Made by a program: the position numbers and the translations under genes
The notes under the pieces: model-generated
What the model saw: the letters and a program-made list of their open reading frames with translations, nothing else
Told to the model about the DNA's origin: nothing
The model's database searches: none
Shown: positions 11,441-24,665 of the stretch, in pieces
Numbering within the stretch: the first letter of the stretch is position 1
Layout of the letters: each line of letters begins with the position of its first letter
Assembly: GCF_003945595.2 (NCBI RefSeq)
Contig: NW_024104347.1
Location: 310,001-374,000 of the forward strand
Direction: 5' to 3'
From: Pipra filicauda
Taxonomy: Eukaryota > Chordata > Aves > Passeriformes > Pipridae
DNA: 64,000 nt

Positions 11441-11830
11441 AGTGTTGGTGGGTTGGTGTTTTTGTTTGTTAGCTGGTTTTTTGTTGGTTTTTCTTTTCTG
11501 GTGTTGTTGGGTTTTTTATGAATGCAGGAGGGAGGAGCATAGAAAGAGCCCAAAGACTCAGTGATGGAAGAAAGGATGTGAGATGTCTCTGACCACTGCG
11601 TGTAACTGACCTGGCCTGTGTCTGAAAAACAGAAAACAGTACAAAAGCTGATGAGGGTAATTTGTCAATATGTAGCCATAAGCTTGAGGTGTGTGAAGAC
11701 CTTATTTATCATAGGTTGACTTGATGCAGAAGCCTTACAAAAGTACACCTTCTACATAATAAAAAAAAAAAACAACAAACCCAAAACAAAGCAAACAAAC
11801 AGCCACACAACAACACTCCCCCAAAAAAAT
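11441..11830. repeat. Paired T/G-rich and A/C-rich low-complexity tracts
   Basis: 11441-11520 is almost only T and G on the plus strand (TTTTTGTTTGTTAGCTGG and similar). 11758-11830 is almost only A and C (AACAACAAACCCAAAACAAA). The two are imperfectly complementary and about 240 bp apart. Confidence 0.7.
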
Positions 11831-14800
11831 CTGTGTGTAATCAGGATCTGTCATAAACATTTAAGTGGAAGACCTGTTTGCTAGATCTCATTTCCAGTAG
11901 GTGGCCTTCTCATAGGAAAAGGATGATTGTACTTCACATCTCCTTAAAAGTCAAACCATCTCCTGAGGGTCTGCACCTCAGGAGGGCAGGTCTTGGAAAC
12001 CTAAATAGGGTTCAGCTTGTATCTCACCATCAAAGGATAGTGGCCAACAGGTCAGTTCTTCCAGACTTTACTTTATCCAGTGTTACTAAGGCTTATTCCC
12101 GTATTTGCAACAGCTCTCATCAATCATTTTGGCAGTTCAGATGTACAAGGGTGTTGCATTCCCATGACTCTACATAAAAAACTTTTCTGGATTGGATGCA
12201 AGTTAGGCTGGACTCTGCTTTTACCAACGGAATCCACACTTTCCTCTGCATTGCACCAAATGCAAGGGTGAAATTTCATCTTTTATGTTCCACTACATAG
12301 AAACAGAAGCAAAAGGAGGAAGTTCCAGATGCACAAGTATTTCCTGCCATCAAGTGTTCAGATACATTTTCCTAGAAATATTAATTTAATCTTCACAAAA
12401 TAAAAACTGAATATTTTATAGGTGGCGCTCCATGGTTGGCTACAGTATAAAGACGTATAAACCAACTGAAGTGATCAATGTTATATCAAGCAACTCAATA
12501 GTTTTATAGCAACCTATAAAACCTGTCACTCTACTGCACCAACACCCAACAGATAAAATAATTGATAGTGCCCCAATCAATTGGTATAAGGGAAATAAAG
12601 TCATTATATGCTGGTACTGTGCCAGAGGATCAATATCTCCTTCAAACACAAACATCTCTGCCTGACTTTGACATTAATTACCCACAAATGTCTCCACATT
12701 GATATGCCAGTGGGAGATCATTATCCTACGTCAGCATTTAATAACTTTGGTATTCCCCATCAACCTTCACTGTGCTGACCTTAACTCTCTTGACAGCCAC
12801 CACTTCAGGATATCTCTTAACTCCATCACTTCCCACACAAAGGACTTGTATTTGTCCATACGAGATATTTGTCCATGAGATACTCATATTTGTATCTCAT
12901 GCAGTTTCCCATTCACCCTTTTTTTTTGCTGAAAACTATGTCCATTGGACATGGAGGCTTATGAAATTAAGCTCCTGGACAGACTGCATGGTCAATGACA
13001 GGAATTCCATTGGAACATCAAGTTTCCAGTCTTCATATGCTCTTTGTATGTCCTTGTACCAAGAAGTCATTTGTGTCACCTACTGTCAATGTTTACATAA
13101 TAAATACCAGTAGTGACTTTTGGTCTGTGATGGCAGTCACATTAAGCTTTCACTTGAAGCCCAAAATAAGATATTATTTTGTTTTTCAATGAACAGTAGG
13201 ATTAATGAGAACTGTCTTCTTGTGTATTTAGGTCTCCATTTCAATCCCCAAGATCCCTGGCGGGGATCTGCTGGAGTCTAATTAAACATTGGATCACTGC
13301 AAAGATGTTCTTCCCAGTGAAGGAAGAAATCTACTGTATTCAAAAAGCTATTTTCTCTATATTTTTCTTAACTTCCTAACTCTGTTATATTAGATTGAAA
13401 TTGACTCGTGTACCCAAATTATTAGGAAGGACAGGCACAGACAGACAATATGATAAAATCTGCATCATTTTCTTAAGAAAACAGACTATAAAAAAAACCC
13501 CAACCAACTTTGCCTTTTTAAGTGTGGAATAAAATCTAAAAATATGAACTCAAAGGGCTGAAATAAGCAAAGGAAAAAAATCTAAAGAAAAAAGATAACC
13601 TAATGCCAACATAAAGGATTATGTTCAAAAATCATGGAATTAAAACAACCTCATATCTTAAAGCAAACAAAACAAGTAGCATGAGACTTGACTGTGTGTT
13701 GTGTTGAATATCTAAAGTAACACCACATGGAGTGAAGTTCATTGTGATGTGCCAATGAAGCAGACTCAGCTGATAAAAATCATCTTGGAGTTGTTTCTGT
13801 GGGTTGTCAGAAAGAAGCTGGTAAATACAACAACATCAGCAAATACCCACAAGAAAAACAGTAGAAGTGTATTTTTACTGCAGAAGACAACTGTCCCATA
13901 TGGTGGTTGCTTTCTTCATCTACAAGAATCTTACCCTTCTGCATGCTGATACTCTCACAGTTCTTGCCACCTCCTGTCCTACACCTTTAGTAAAGCAGTG
14001 TCTCTTTACTCTGAAAAGGTTTTCTGTTTTTTGTTTGTGTTTTTTTTTTTTTAATTTGGAGATGGCAGAGAAAGCTACCACTCTGATAGGTAAAACTGGA
14101 GATAATTTCATATGTATCCTCACTGAGCTATTAAAACACACTCTGCTTATTAGGAATCCCCAGTCTGTCCAAATTATTTTTTAAGTTTCACAATCTGCTT
14201 AAAATACAGTATAACCAAGGTATTATAACATGATATAAAAATTGTTTTAAACCTTATATTGGCTAATTGCAAACTAGATTCTTCAGGAGACTAGTGGAAG
14301 AAAGCAACTCAGTGTATTGCAGGTTCTTCCCTGATTTCATATCAGCAGTCCATTGTTTTAATAGATAAATAGAAAAGAAGAATATGCCTGTTTTCCCTTC
14401 AGACATAAGATATATCAAAAAATGTAAGAGTAAGAAGACTGCAATGTCCATTGAGATAACAGAAGAACTTTACTTCAAACAGGGAAACTGTGTTTTGTAC
14501 GTATTAAATGGTGTTGTCTTCTGCATAATTCAGACTCCCCAGCCCAGACATCTCAGAGACAAACACTAAATCAAACCCTAAACCAGAAAAAAAGCACTTA
14601 AGTTTTTCAGGACTGCAACAACTGAAATTCTGTATAATACCTCTTTTCCCAAGCCTGTAAAATAAACCCTGGCAGTTTCTATGACATTTGTTTTCCTTCT
14701 GCAATATAAAGGACAGCACAAAACAGACCCCAAGAAACCTATCATCTACCACTGTTTTAAAAGGTAGCTCATATGCTATAATCTTCAGCCAAGTCGCTTT

Positions 14801-16344
14801 TAAAGTACTCATTGTATTCTTCCAGAATTCCAGATTGAGCCTTTCCAGAATCCTGGAATATAGCTTGAAACTCATTTTATTGCTGCGTGCTGTAAAATCA
14901 TTACATACACATTTGGTCTTTGATTTGCTCAGACCCTCATAACAAAAGAGAAGAGGATAATTTCATTAAAATTCATGGAAGGTGCAAGAATTCCAAATAA
15001 ATTACTCCTCAGGCCCCACTCAGGCATTCTGTATTTGTATTCTCTAAAAATTTAAACAATTCATTTGTTGGCTTACTTTTCATTTCTCATAAGTGGACAA
15101 TTAAAATAATTTGGGAGCAGCTCTAAAATGTCTGAGCTGACTCATTTGAACAACTCTGAAAAAGACATGAACCACTTCCTTAATAAATATTTAAAAATAG
15201 TTATTTGGCAAAAAAGTTAACACACAAAAACACTTAACAAAAGTAGGCTGCATACATCCACGCTTCCCTGTCAGAAGTGTAAGTAATGAACTACAAATTT
15301 AACGAAGACAGAAGTTCAGTGAACTAATATGCCTGTCTAGTACAGTGTTATGTTCATCTCTCAGATGCTATTTCAAATCTTCCTTAGATACAGAATTCAG
15401 AGCTTGGCATCTAGATTTCTGCATTACTCACCCAATGCAAATCTCTCAGCATTTGTAGGAAACACAGGCTGTGCCTTTAGATTCTACACTGTGTCTACAT
15501 TCACACACTTCTCCCTCCACTTCTGTTTGTGTGCAAATGATGATACTCTCTGACACATGACATTATGCATTTTATAGTCTGAACATACTCATTGTATGGG
15601 AAAGATGCCAAATCTGGATAGCTCCAAGGTATGTGGGGGAGTAATGAAGATTTCTGTTCCAATGTCCATACACTTAAAAAAGTACCTTCCTTTGAGCCCC
15701 AACAGTTTTCTCCTAAGACTGCACTCCAGTGCCATTCTGACTGCTGGAGTCCAAATGAGAAGCACTGACTCCCCAAGTCAATCTGTTGCTGCTCTACAGA
15801 GAAGTATTTCAGACCCAATGTGTGTTTTCCTACAGTGGCCAGAGAGCAGTGCTCTTGACTTTGCATTTGGGAAGAGGTTGTACTTAAGCTCTGCATCACC
15901 CTTCCTACATATGATATATATGCTGCGTTGATTCCTTTGCCATTAAGTGTAAGAAGTTGCCTGAGCATCCTTTTCTACCCACATCATTACTAAATCTAGG
16001 CCATGATGAAGACAACATCCAGTATGTCCACTGTGCATCAGTTGTCACGCATGTTAAAAAGTGGCAGAACATGGCCTGTGGTGTTTTATGCTGGCTTTTG
16101 GTTTAAGATGGATTTAATTTCGTTCACTTCTTTTTGTTCCATTGAAAAATAAGATTTAATATAATAAAGCAGAAGAGCAGTTGTTGCCAATAGTGAAAAG
16201 TCAGTTTCTCGTAAGTTATCTTGCTCTTTATACTAATTGACTATTAGCAAAACAGGTGATTAAATGCTGTGTGTAGTATACGAACATAAATCAAGATACA
16301 TCAAAGAGTAATAGCCATGCACAAGACTAATAATAAATTATTGC

Positions 16345-16362
16345 TATTATTATTATTATTAT
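16345..16362. repeat. (TTA)n microsatellite
   Basis: About six TAT/ATT triplet repeats in a row, from CTATTATTATTATTATTATG. Confidence 0.9.
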
Positions 16363-19300
16363 GCTCTGTCAAGCTTTCCTACAAAATGTAAGATGAAGTC
16401 AAATTTAACAGTGCAGCCCAAAGGACTATCTAAGTACAGAATACTCATGAGTTCATGGCTTGTTGTAGCAGCTTAGCATTTTCTGAACAATGGCAAGCAA
16501 TTAGCACTGAGTAGTGCTCCCTTTTAAGGATGTTTCTAATAAGAAGATGTGAGAGCCTCTGCTAGAACAAGTTCAGTTGTAGCTGCACATGTCCACACAG
16601 ACCATGTCTTCATGTAAAGCAGAAGGTATACTGCAGTGATACTTTAACTGCTTAAAACAGCACTTTCCTGGAATCTTAGTTAAGACAGAAACAGTCATGC
16701 CAGAGAAAAAGAAAGAAAACCAAAAACGAACTCAAAGAATATGAATGAATTCAAACATTTAATTTCAGTGTCTGATTTGCACCTACATTTTCACTGCTTA
16801 CTAAAGCCTTCCTCCAAAAATAATTGTGTATGCTTCCCCTATGTTTAAATGAAAAGGTGAACTAATGATTTTGTTTCCTGAAGGGGCAACTGTGTCTGCC
16901 TCAGCATAGAGCCTGAAGTAAAGAGATAAAAGTTCTCCCAGGAGGCCTTTCGAAGAACTTAAGAACTTGTGTGCTCTATTTAGGTTATAACAGTGAATTC
17001 AGGTTAACGAAACAATTGGAAGGTGCATAAGCTTTAGATGTCAAGCAAGTGCCTAAATTTGGCATATTGCAGGTAATTGTTTTACAACCCCTACAACTTC
17101 CAAAAATATAAGCTAGCACTGAATTAGGAAAAATACACTCTAGTCCTGCTTTTGCTTAAGAAATAGTCCTCCTGAACTCAGTTGGACAGTGAGGCAAGCT
17201 GCCTTTGCTGACTAAGTTATCTCAAGTTTCTTTTGCCATATAAGATTAAAAGAGATGCTTTTCACATTCATACCAGAAAGCAAACACAGCAGCTTTGGGA
17301 AATTTGCCTAGTTAGGATAGTTCTTGAATCACAAAAAACAACCTCTATAAGAAAAGGAGGTGAAATTAAGCATGAACCAGCTAAATTGTTTTTTAATACA
17401 TAGGAAAAAAATTCCTTCTGTACCTGCATTTAAAAATGCAGTGTATTTGCAATTGTTTCATCTTATTTTAGCTGCAGACTCAAGTAAAGTATTCAATGTA
17501 GTATTACCAGATAAAAGAAGCAAGTCATTACTCAGATCTTTTCCTTGCAAGATGTCTAAAAAAAAGAAAAATTATTCCAAACATAATTGCAGAGTGTAGG
17601 TAAACAAATAATATTCACAACAATTCACAGTTTTATTTCCACATCCTCCTTTTATCTCACCACAGAATTTGACTAACCCAAGGAAAAGGGAAAAAACAGC
17701 CATAAGTAGAATATGCCCTTTTACATTTTACCCATCATTCCTCACAACTGTGAATCATGCCAGGCCCTAAAAGAAACCAAACTTCCCAATCTAGATCAAG
17801 ATTCTTGTGATCTTTCAATAATCTGTGCAATGAGCAATAGCTCATTCACACAATTAGAAAACTATTGTTTATTCTCACCAAATGACCCTAATCCTCAAAT
17901 AATTATTATTAGACTCCACTTTGTAGGATCTTTCTTAATGAAATGTTTTCCTCAAATTGTTTACTTGCATGCTGTTTTCCTTTTTGACTTCTGTTCTTTA
18001 AGGAAGAGGGAAGGAAGAGAAAAAGACCCACCTAATTCAATCCAAAAATCTAACACAAGATCCCTAACACATCCCCATAATCTTTTTCACAGAACCTCCA
18101 TTCTCAGAGACCTTTGGCTCCCCAAGTGACTCCATGTACTGAGATCTCCTTCTAACTTTAGTTACCAAAGACACATTTCCCCTGCTTGACATCACATCTC
18201 ATTTCTACACTAGTTTTCTTCAACATCCCTGGTTCAGTTGAGCCTTTCAGACCTGATTCAAGTGTGGCAGAGCCCAGCAAAAGTTTCCTGGAATGCAGTA
18301 ATGACACTTCCAAAGACAAAGCCTTTGCTAAGGGCCCTGTGCAATCCCACTGTGTTGACTGTCCTATAAGAGTCAGTAAAAGGGAGGGAGGTCCACAATA
18401 ACTTTTTGTTCTAGTACCAGTGCCACTGTGCCAATACTGCAATAGAATCAGGCTTCCAAGAGCAGACAAAAGCACCTGTGACCTCTTTCCACTGTGCATC
18501 ATCATAAAGTCTAGGCACAACGTAATCCTTTACAATTTTAGCTATATTGGCTGTGTTAAGAGGTTACTGCCTAGATGTTAGATCTTCTATGGTCAACTGT
18601 CACCAGCAAGATCACAGTAACAATACTGACCTCTATTTAAATACAGCTATGAAATGTAATGATATAAAATGCTCCCCATAATGTTACAGTAGTGAACATT
18701 ATTATATTACTTTATCTCAATACAGTCCTGCTTACGGTAACTTGATTTATCCATCCTAAGAAAAAGAACTGGATGAGGGTAGGAGAATTTCACACACACA
18801 AAAAAAAAATCCATATTTTAACTGGGAAATAAATTAAAACCTCGAATATATTCTAACAACATAGATATTCACAAAGACACCGACTGTGAAGAAACATCTT
18901 TGGTCACTTCAAAGAGCCACTGACATGGGTCTCAAAAGGACTTGTTGTTTGAGATGGTGACTCTGTATGTCCATATGTAACCTGAAATAGATAGAGCCTT
19001 GTGCAGCAGAGGAACTAGACTGCACACACCAACATCAGTCTGTAACATGTACAGCTCCAGTCTCAAGCATTTACAATGGTAACATCAATACTCTCCAAGG
19101 GTTGCTAGGCTTTGTTTAAATGACTCTAGCCAACTTTGTACCAACATATGGCCTCATCTCCTTTGACACTAACAATTCATAAATTACTGGGAGAGTTACT
19201 GCCCTGGCCCTGAGTTACTCCACAGTAACTGGGTTAGATGGTGTTAAGGTATGTCTTGCTAAAAGCCCCAAGAAAAAAAAGACAAAACCTCCACTGATTA

Positions 19301-22300
19301 ATAACCTGAAATATTTAATAAGAAACATTAAAGGCTTCCAAAAAGGCAGAAATGTTAGGACGTCCTACAAGAATATTTTTAGGCAACTGTAACCTTCATA
19401 AATGTGCCTCAATTCAGTGAAAGCTGGACGAGAAGCAGGCCCCCAGCCACCAAGATTTAATTTAAAGAATCTTTTGTGACACCTGCCTCAGCAACATCTG
19501 GCTCCTGCACCTAGTGCCAATTCCAGACAGGCTATAAACCTGCCAATTAGAAGTCATACACTGAAAAATTAAATTTCATTAGTGAAATTAAAGTTGTGAG
19601 CTCAAGCTGGCAAATCTACATCATTTAATAAATCAGCATGAGCCTACAAGCATTCCACGTTAGGAAGATTCAATGCATTTTCACACAAAATAGCTCTTCC
19701 CCTTTGCCATCTTAGCCACATTTGCATTAGTTACTGATCCAGCTGTGCCACTGTCACACCTGCTCCTCTCTGTTCTTCTGAGTGGCACAGATCAATCTGA
19801 TTTCTGCTGCTACTATCACAAAATCCATCATTTCTTTCCTTTTCTAGCCACATGCATCTATCTACTCAAATCCATTTTCATTCAACAAAAAAGTTAAACT
19901 GGTCTGCCACAAATCAATTATCTCAAAGCCAACTGACCAATACACACTGTGAAACAGGATGACTTTAAAAGTAGGAGGCAAGAAGGGAAAACCAAAAAAC
20001 CCTTAAAATTTAATGGAAAACTAACTTGTTTGTATTGTTACATGCAGTCAGCAATCATTTACCTCATACACCTAACACCCCTTTCTGTTTCTGTTCTCCT
20101 TGTAATCCTTCTTTCTTGTAACATAGTGCTCCTACAGTTACTTGGGATTTTCCCATCTGTCCCATCTGTGGAGGCTGTACTCCCCTCCAGTCAAGATGAA
20201 ATGAGATACTGATAGGCTCGTGCATTTTCCTTGAAAGTGATCTCTCTGCACAAAGATTTCAATTTGGAGCAACAGTGATATTTCTCCTCCAGAGGTAATG
20301 ACTTCATCATATGTAATACTGCCACTGTTACATTTTTCCTAGATGAAAAAAAATTGCACTCAAATCTAATGTGTTTCAAAGAGACTGTCAGTCTCTCCAG
20401 AGCAGAAAAATCTCTACCGAATCTCTACTGATTGCATTAATCTTGGTTTTCAAAAGGTAATTTCTGGAGTTCTGTCTGGGTGGTAAAGAGTAGTAAAGAC
20501 CCTGTTTTCTGACAGGGTGATTCAGCACTCTGAAAATTGAGCCCCCCTGGACTGAGGGTTCAAAGTGCTCCAGAACTGAAGCATTCAAAGCTACCAGTCA
20601 ATGCTGGACAAAGCCTCAGACACTGCCTAATTCCTAGCTGTTTTTGCTGTGATGTATCCTTGTCTACTACATTTAAAAGACATCCCCTAGTGCACATAAC
20701 TATAAAGATTCTATTTGAAAAAAATAAACATAGCTTCCAGCACATGCGACTACAGATAAAATCTTCTCAAGAAAGTTGACTGTAACCCACTGCAGAGCTG
20801 CCAGAAACACGATTACACAACATGAACATGTTGCAGCTAAAACAGAACTGACAGCCATCATTTTTATTTCAGACACAAAGGGAACACAAAAGAGATGTAC
20901 ATTTTTTGTAGAAGTAGGTCCCATGTATGTCATACCTTTTTTTTCTTTCTTTTCTGAGCACAGCATTATCAATGAACATATCCTTGATCTGACCTTAGAA
21001 ATTCAAAGTTTAATGTATGACAGATCAAAGAGCTTTTAATAGAAAAGGATAACACACCTGTGAGAAATGGGAGTAGGCTGTTTATCAGCATTAAAGGTTT
21101 GTCACTAAATAGATTCATTTGCATCTTAATAACACGATCAGCTTTTTATACATTCACCAAAATGAGACCAGTTATACATTCTTAAGACCACAGGATTGAA
21201 AACACCATCAATCTGTTCCGAGTGAATGGCACTCTTGAGATTTCTGATAGGGTTGTAATAAAAGTCTGTGGCACTTGGAGAAATGCAGGTGGTAAAGGGG
21301 AAAAAGCTGCAGTCTTCCTCCTGGGAATTCTCAAATCATAGCTCACATCAACTCTGAAATGTCTAAGTAATAAAATAGAAGTCAGAAAACAGAAGTCCTA
21401 TTGCTGTATCATTCTTTTCATTTCTCAGACAGGATTGCGAAGAATGAGAAATGAACATTTTCTCCCTCAGATCTCAGAAGGATTTTTCCATTGCAATAAA
21501 ATGGACACTGCCACAACAGATCGTATAATACAGCTTGTCTGGATAGAAATACTGCACGACTCAGGAAAATGGAACAAATATTTCTTTGAAATACTCTGTA
21601 CCGAGGGCTTCACTCCATACTAAGCAGGGCACAACTTGAAAATAGGATGAAAAACTCTGTGAGTGATATATGAGCACATGAGAAACAAATCCTGCTTTTC
21701 TTCACATCAGGGCTCAGGTACAATCAATAAGAACCATCATTACTGTAGCTTAAATAAGCAAATTTCTCATTATTCATAGATGGTTGTTATTTTAGGCAGA
21801 GAAGTTAGGCTGTTCCAGACAAATTTTTGAGTGCATGCAACTTACTTTTCTTTTCCTGAGGCATTAATTTTTCTTCTCCTACCTGAAGTCTAATGGGAAT
21901 CAGCACTGACTAGAACTGGAAACCTTTGTGCATGCATGCATACACACAACACACGGAAGTCAGATTACCTTGCAAGAAATGGGAGCAGATGCGCTCACAC
22001 TAATGAGATGACTACTCTTTAAAATGAATGCTTGAAAAAAAGGAAATAAACCAGGCTTGCTCTACATTCTGTTTTTTCCCCAATACAATTATACCAGAAA
22101 GATTGTTTAATTTTTATTTTTTTTTTAAAGAATGGCTATCTTAGACATGATGAGTCATAGGGTTCCCTGAAACTGTCAGTGGGATGCAGTTCTAGCCTCC
22201 TCTTCTGCCTTCTGATACGTTTTGGGGCTCTTGAACGGTATATAATTACTAATTGCTATAGAGAGGCAGTATTCTGTGAATCAGACCTAGAGGGTGATAG

Positions 22301-24321
22301 AGGGAAGCTAGACTCATACAGAAATCTTGGAAAGGAGCTTGGATCATGTCTCAGCTCAGTTAAGTACAAGGCCAAATCCTCAAAAATTTATTGGGAACAT
22401 AACCCTTTCTCAGGTAGCATCTGTGTTTTAAACCTCAAAATGCTTATGCTATCTTTGCCTAATCTTTAGTTCAGCTGGAAGAAAAGCAGTTTTATCACCT
22501 CATTTTTAACCTGTTCGCTGACCTGTGGTCTTTCCTGTGAAACTGATACTGGAAGAGCAGTATCAGCAGGACAGCAAATCTTCACACAGGTGGTTACTAT
22601 CTATAGCAAGCTATGGAAGTTGATAGAATTAAGGTACAAACTTCTCATTTAGCTACATAACCTGATAATATTATAGCCACATCTGTAAAAAGCTGTCTAT
22701 GCTGGAGGAGGTCAAAAGAATTTGAACACAAAGGATATAGAAACAGACTATTACCCACATCCTATTATACCCTGGTACATGGTATGCTCGTAGTATATGA
22801 ACTTATCATATGAAATGTAAATGTTTCCTCCACTGGGGCAGCTTAGCCTAGTGAGAATGAGCTGGCATAGTAATGTTTTTTCTGCCTTCTCATGAGAACA
22901 AGAGGCACTTTACTTTTGCTTAGATTTTCCTGTTCTTCAAAAATAACGCTTAGGTCTTGCTTAACCATGTTGGGATCTGAAATACTTCAAGAAACATATA
23001 CTGCAATTCAATTCCTTATGCAACTCATGCAACACTGCATCTCCTTTGTGAATGAATAAACATGAACTCTATAAATTAGGAAAAAATCCTGGGGAAGTTT
23101 CCTGCAACTTTGAATTTCATAGGGAAGTGACAGTTAGCATCCCAGTAAATTAGCTGTTGTGCAATGGGATGTTTTCTGTACATAAGTGTGCTGCACATAC
23201 CCTGTTGTGAAGGATGAGGTGACATCTGATCCTTTCTCCAGCCTTTACAACTGTCTCTATGCCGATGCTCTGGTGAGGCACCTCGTGAATATTGTCCCCT
23301 GCTGTACAAAGTGAAATCCAATCTCCAATAAAACACACTGCTTGTCCATGCATGGGAAAATTTGCTTTCCATTAATACTTGTACAGTAATCTGGATTTTG
23401 CAGAAGGTAATTTAATGAGAAAATTAAAGGAACACACACACCCTGCAGAGGAAGTTTTAAACTCAAGTGAATGATATAAGAAAATAACTGGCAGCTTTAG
23501 CAAAGCATCTACAAAAACATTTAAAAATTCATAATTTAGCAGTGGCATGGAAAAACACTTTTTTTTTCTTTTTAAATTCAAGATGAATAGGTATATGAAA
23601 ATATCTAATCACTTCAAGCTGTCACCACCCACCCCTGGAATCTGGGGGTGGAAAAGAGGAGGAAAGGAACTGTTGATGATGGAAATGCTCTGTTATTTGT
23701 TCATTGTCAGTGAGCAGGAACAAAAATAACACTTCCAGTGTGCCAAGATGTACAAATTTGTCTGTCCAAGGGTCAACTCAGATTTTCAAAACGAAGTAAT
23801 GAAAGATGCTGTTGCTACTGCAGTTAACTGGGTACTTTAAAGGATATAAATTCCATGAGATTTTAAACCCTAACTCTCATGAAGATCCCTGAAAAGGTCA
23901 CCTTAATACATCCATCATTACCTAGGACCCCATCTACCTAACCCAGAAGTTCCAACAAATGGAGTTTTCCTAATGTTGCACCATATTTGGTGTCATCTTG
24001 AAACTCCATCTACAGAGATCAAAAGAATTGTACTGTGATGGTTTATTTCTAAGCTCACTTTGATAAATGCAGAGAAAAACATCTCAAGAAGACAGGGTCA
24101 TATAAGAGAGTTCTTGAGATTTTTAAATCAGACCTGGTACACCCATTCCTAATTTTAAAATGGAATGAGACTGTCTCCTCTCCTTGTTCTCAGTTGCCTG
24201 ATAAAGAGAACACTTTCTACATACACTAAACTTTTTGCAGTTGCAGATGCAGAGATTGGAACAGCTTTATGTCCTTACTTGAAAAAACAAAACAGACCTT
24301 TAAAGTGTCAAATCATCTCTG

Positions 24322-24665
24322 TACAACCGCACACAGGTTTGAATGACCACTGTGGGAGCCTGCTGCACACCAGCACACCAAGCATGCCAGTCACTTGCAG
24401 CTTCAGTAACACCAAAGGAAGTGGCTTCAGAACATTAACAGGTAACATTCCTTAGCCAGAATTATCCTCAGGGAATCTTAGAGTTTTCTTTCTAACCCCA
24501 CACTTCCAAACCACAGAGCTACTCTAGCCAAAAAAAAACCAAAACAAAAAACACTCCAAATCCCCAAACAACACCAAACAAAGAAAACCCACCACCAAAC
24601 AACAACAACAAAAAAAATCCCCACCCAACAAAATCAACAACCAAACCAAAAGAACTCCAACAAGG
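24322..24665 (+). repeat. Unclassified A-tailed interspersed repeat, copy A
   Basis: A ~205-bp unit (24322-24526) ends in GAGCTACTCTA and is followed by a ~140-bp tract made almost only of A and C. The same unit, with the same ending and an A/C-rich tail, recurs at 35292-35496. From GAATGACCAC (24341) to ACTCTA (24526) both copies are exactly 186 bp and by eye roughly 85% identical. Shared core words include GGGAGCCTGCTGCACACCAG and GTGGCTTCAGAACATTAACA. The 3' A-rich tail suggests a retroposon in plus orientation. I see no tRNA-like A/B box, CR1 end or coding motif and cannot name the family. No target-site duplication was identified. Confidence 0.8.

Larger units (their letters stand above)
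10025..24321. other. Long intronic stretch without recognised genes or large repeats
   Basis: About 14 kb of AT-rich DNA. Minor items: T/G-rich and A/C-rich low-complexity tracts at 11441-11520 and 11758-11830, a poly-T at 14040-14053, a TTA microsatellite at 16345-16362, and a small perfect hairpin near 19572-19588 in an AT-rich block (19540-19740) that could be a conserved regulatory element. ORFs of up to 155 codons (15501-15968, minus) occur but show no family motif, signal or splice context and are treated as chance. Confidence 0.6.

Noticed and set aside
15501..15968. 155-codon minus-strand ORF
   Set aside because: It has no motif, no splice context and no family resemblance, and an opposing 111-codon ORF overlaps it, so chance is more likely.
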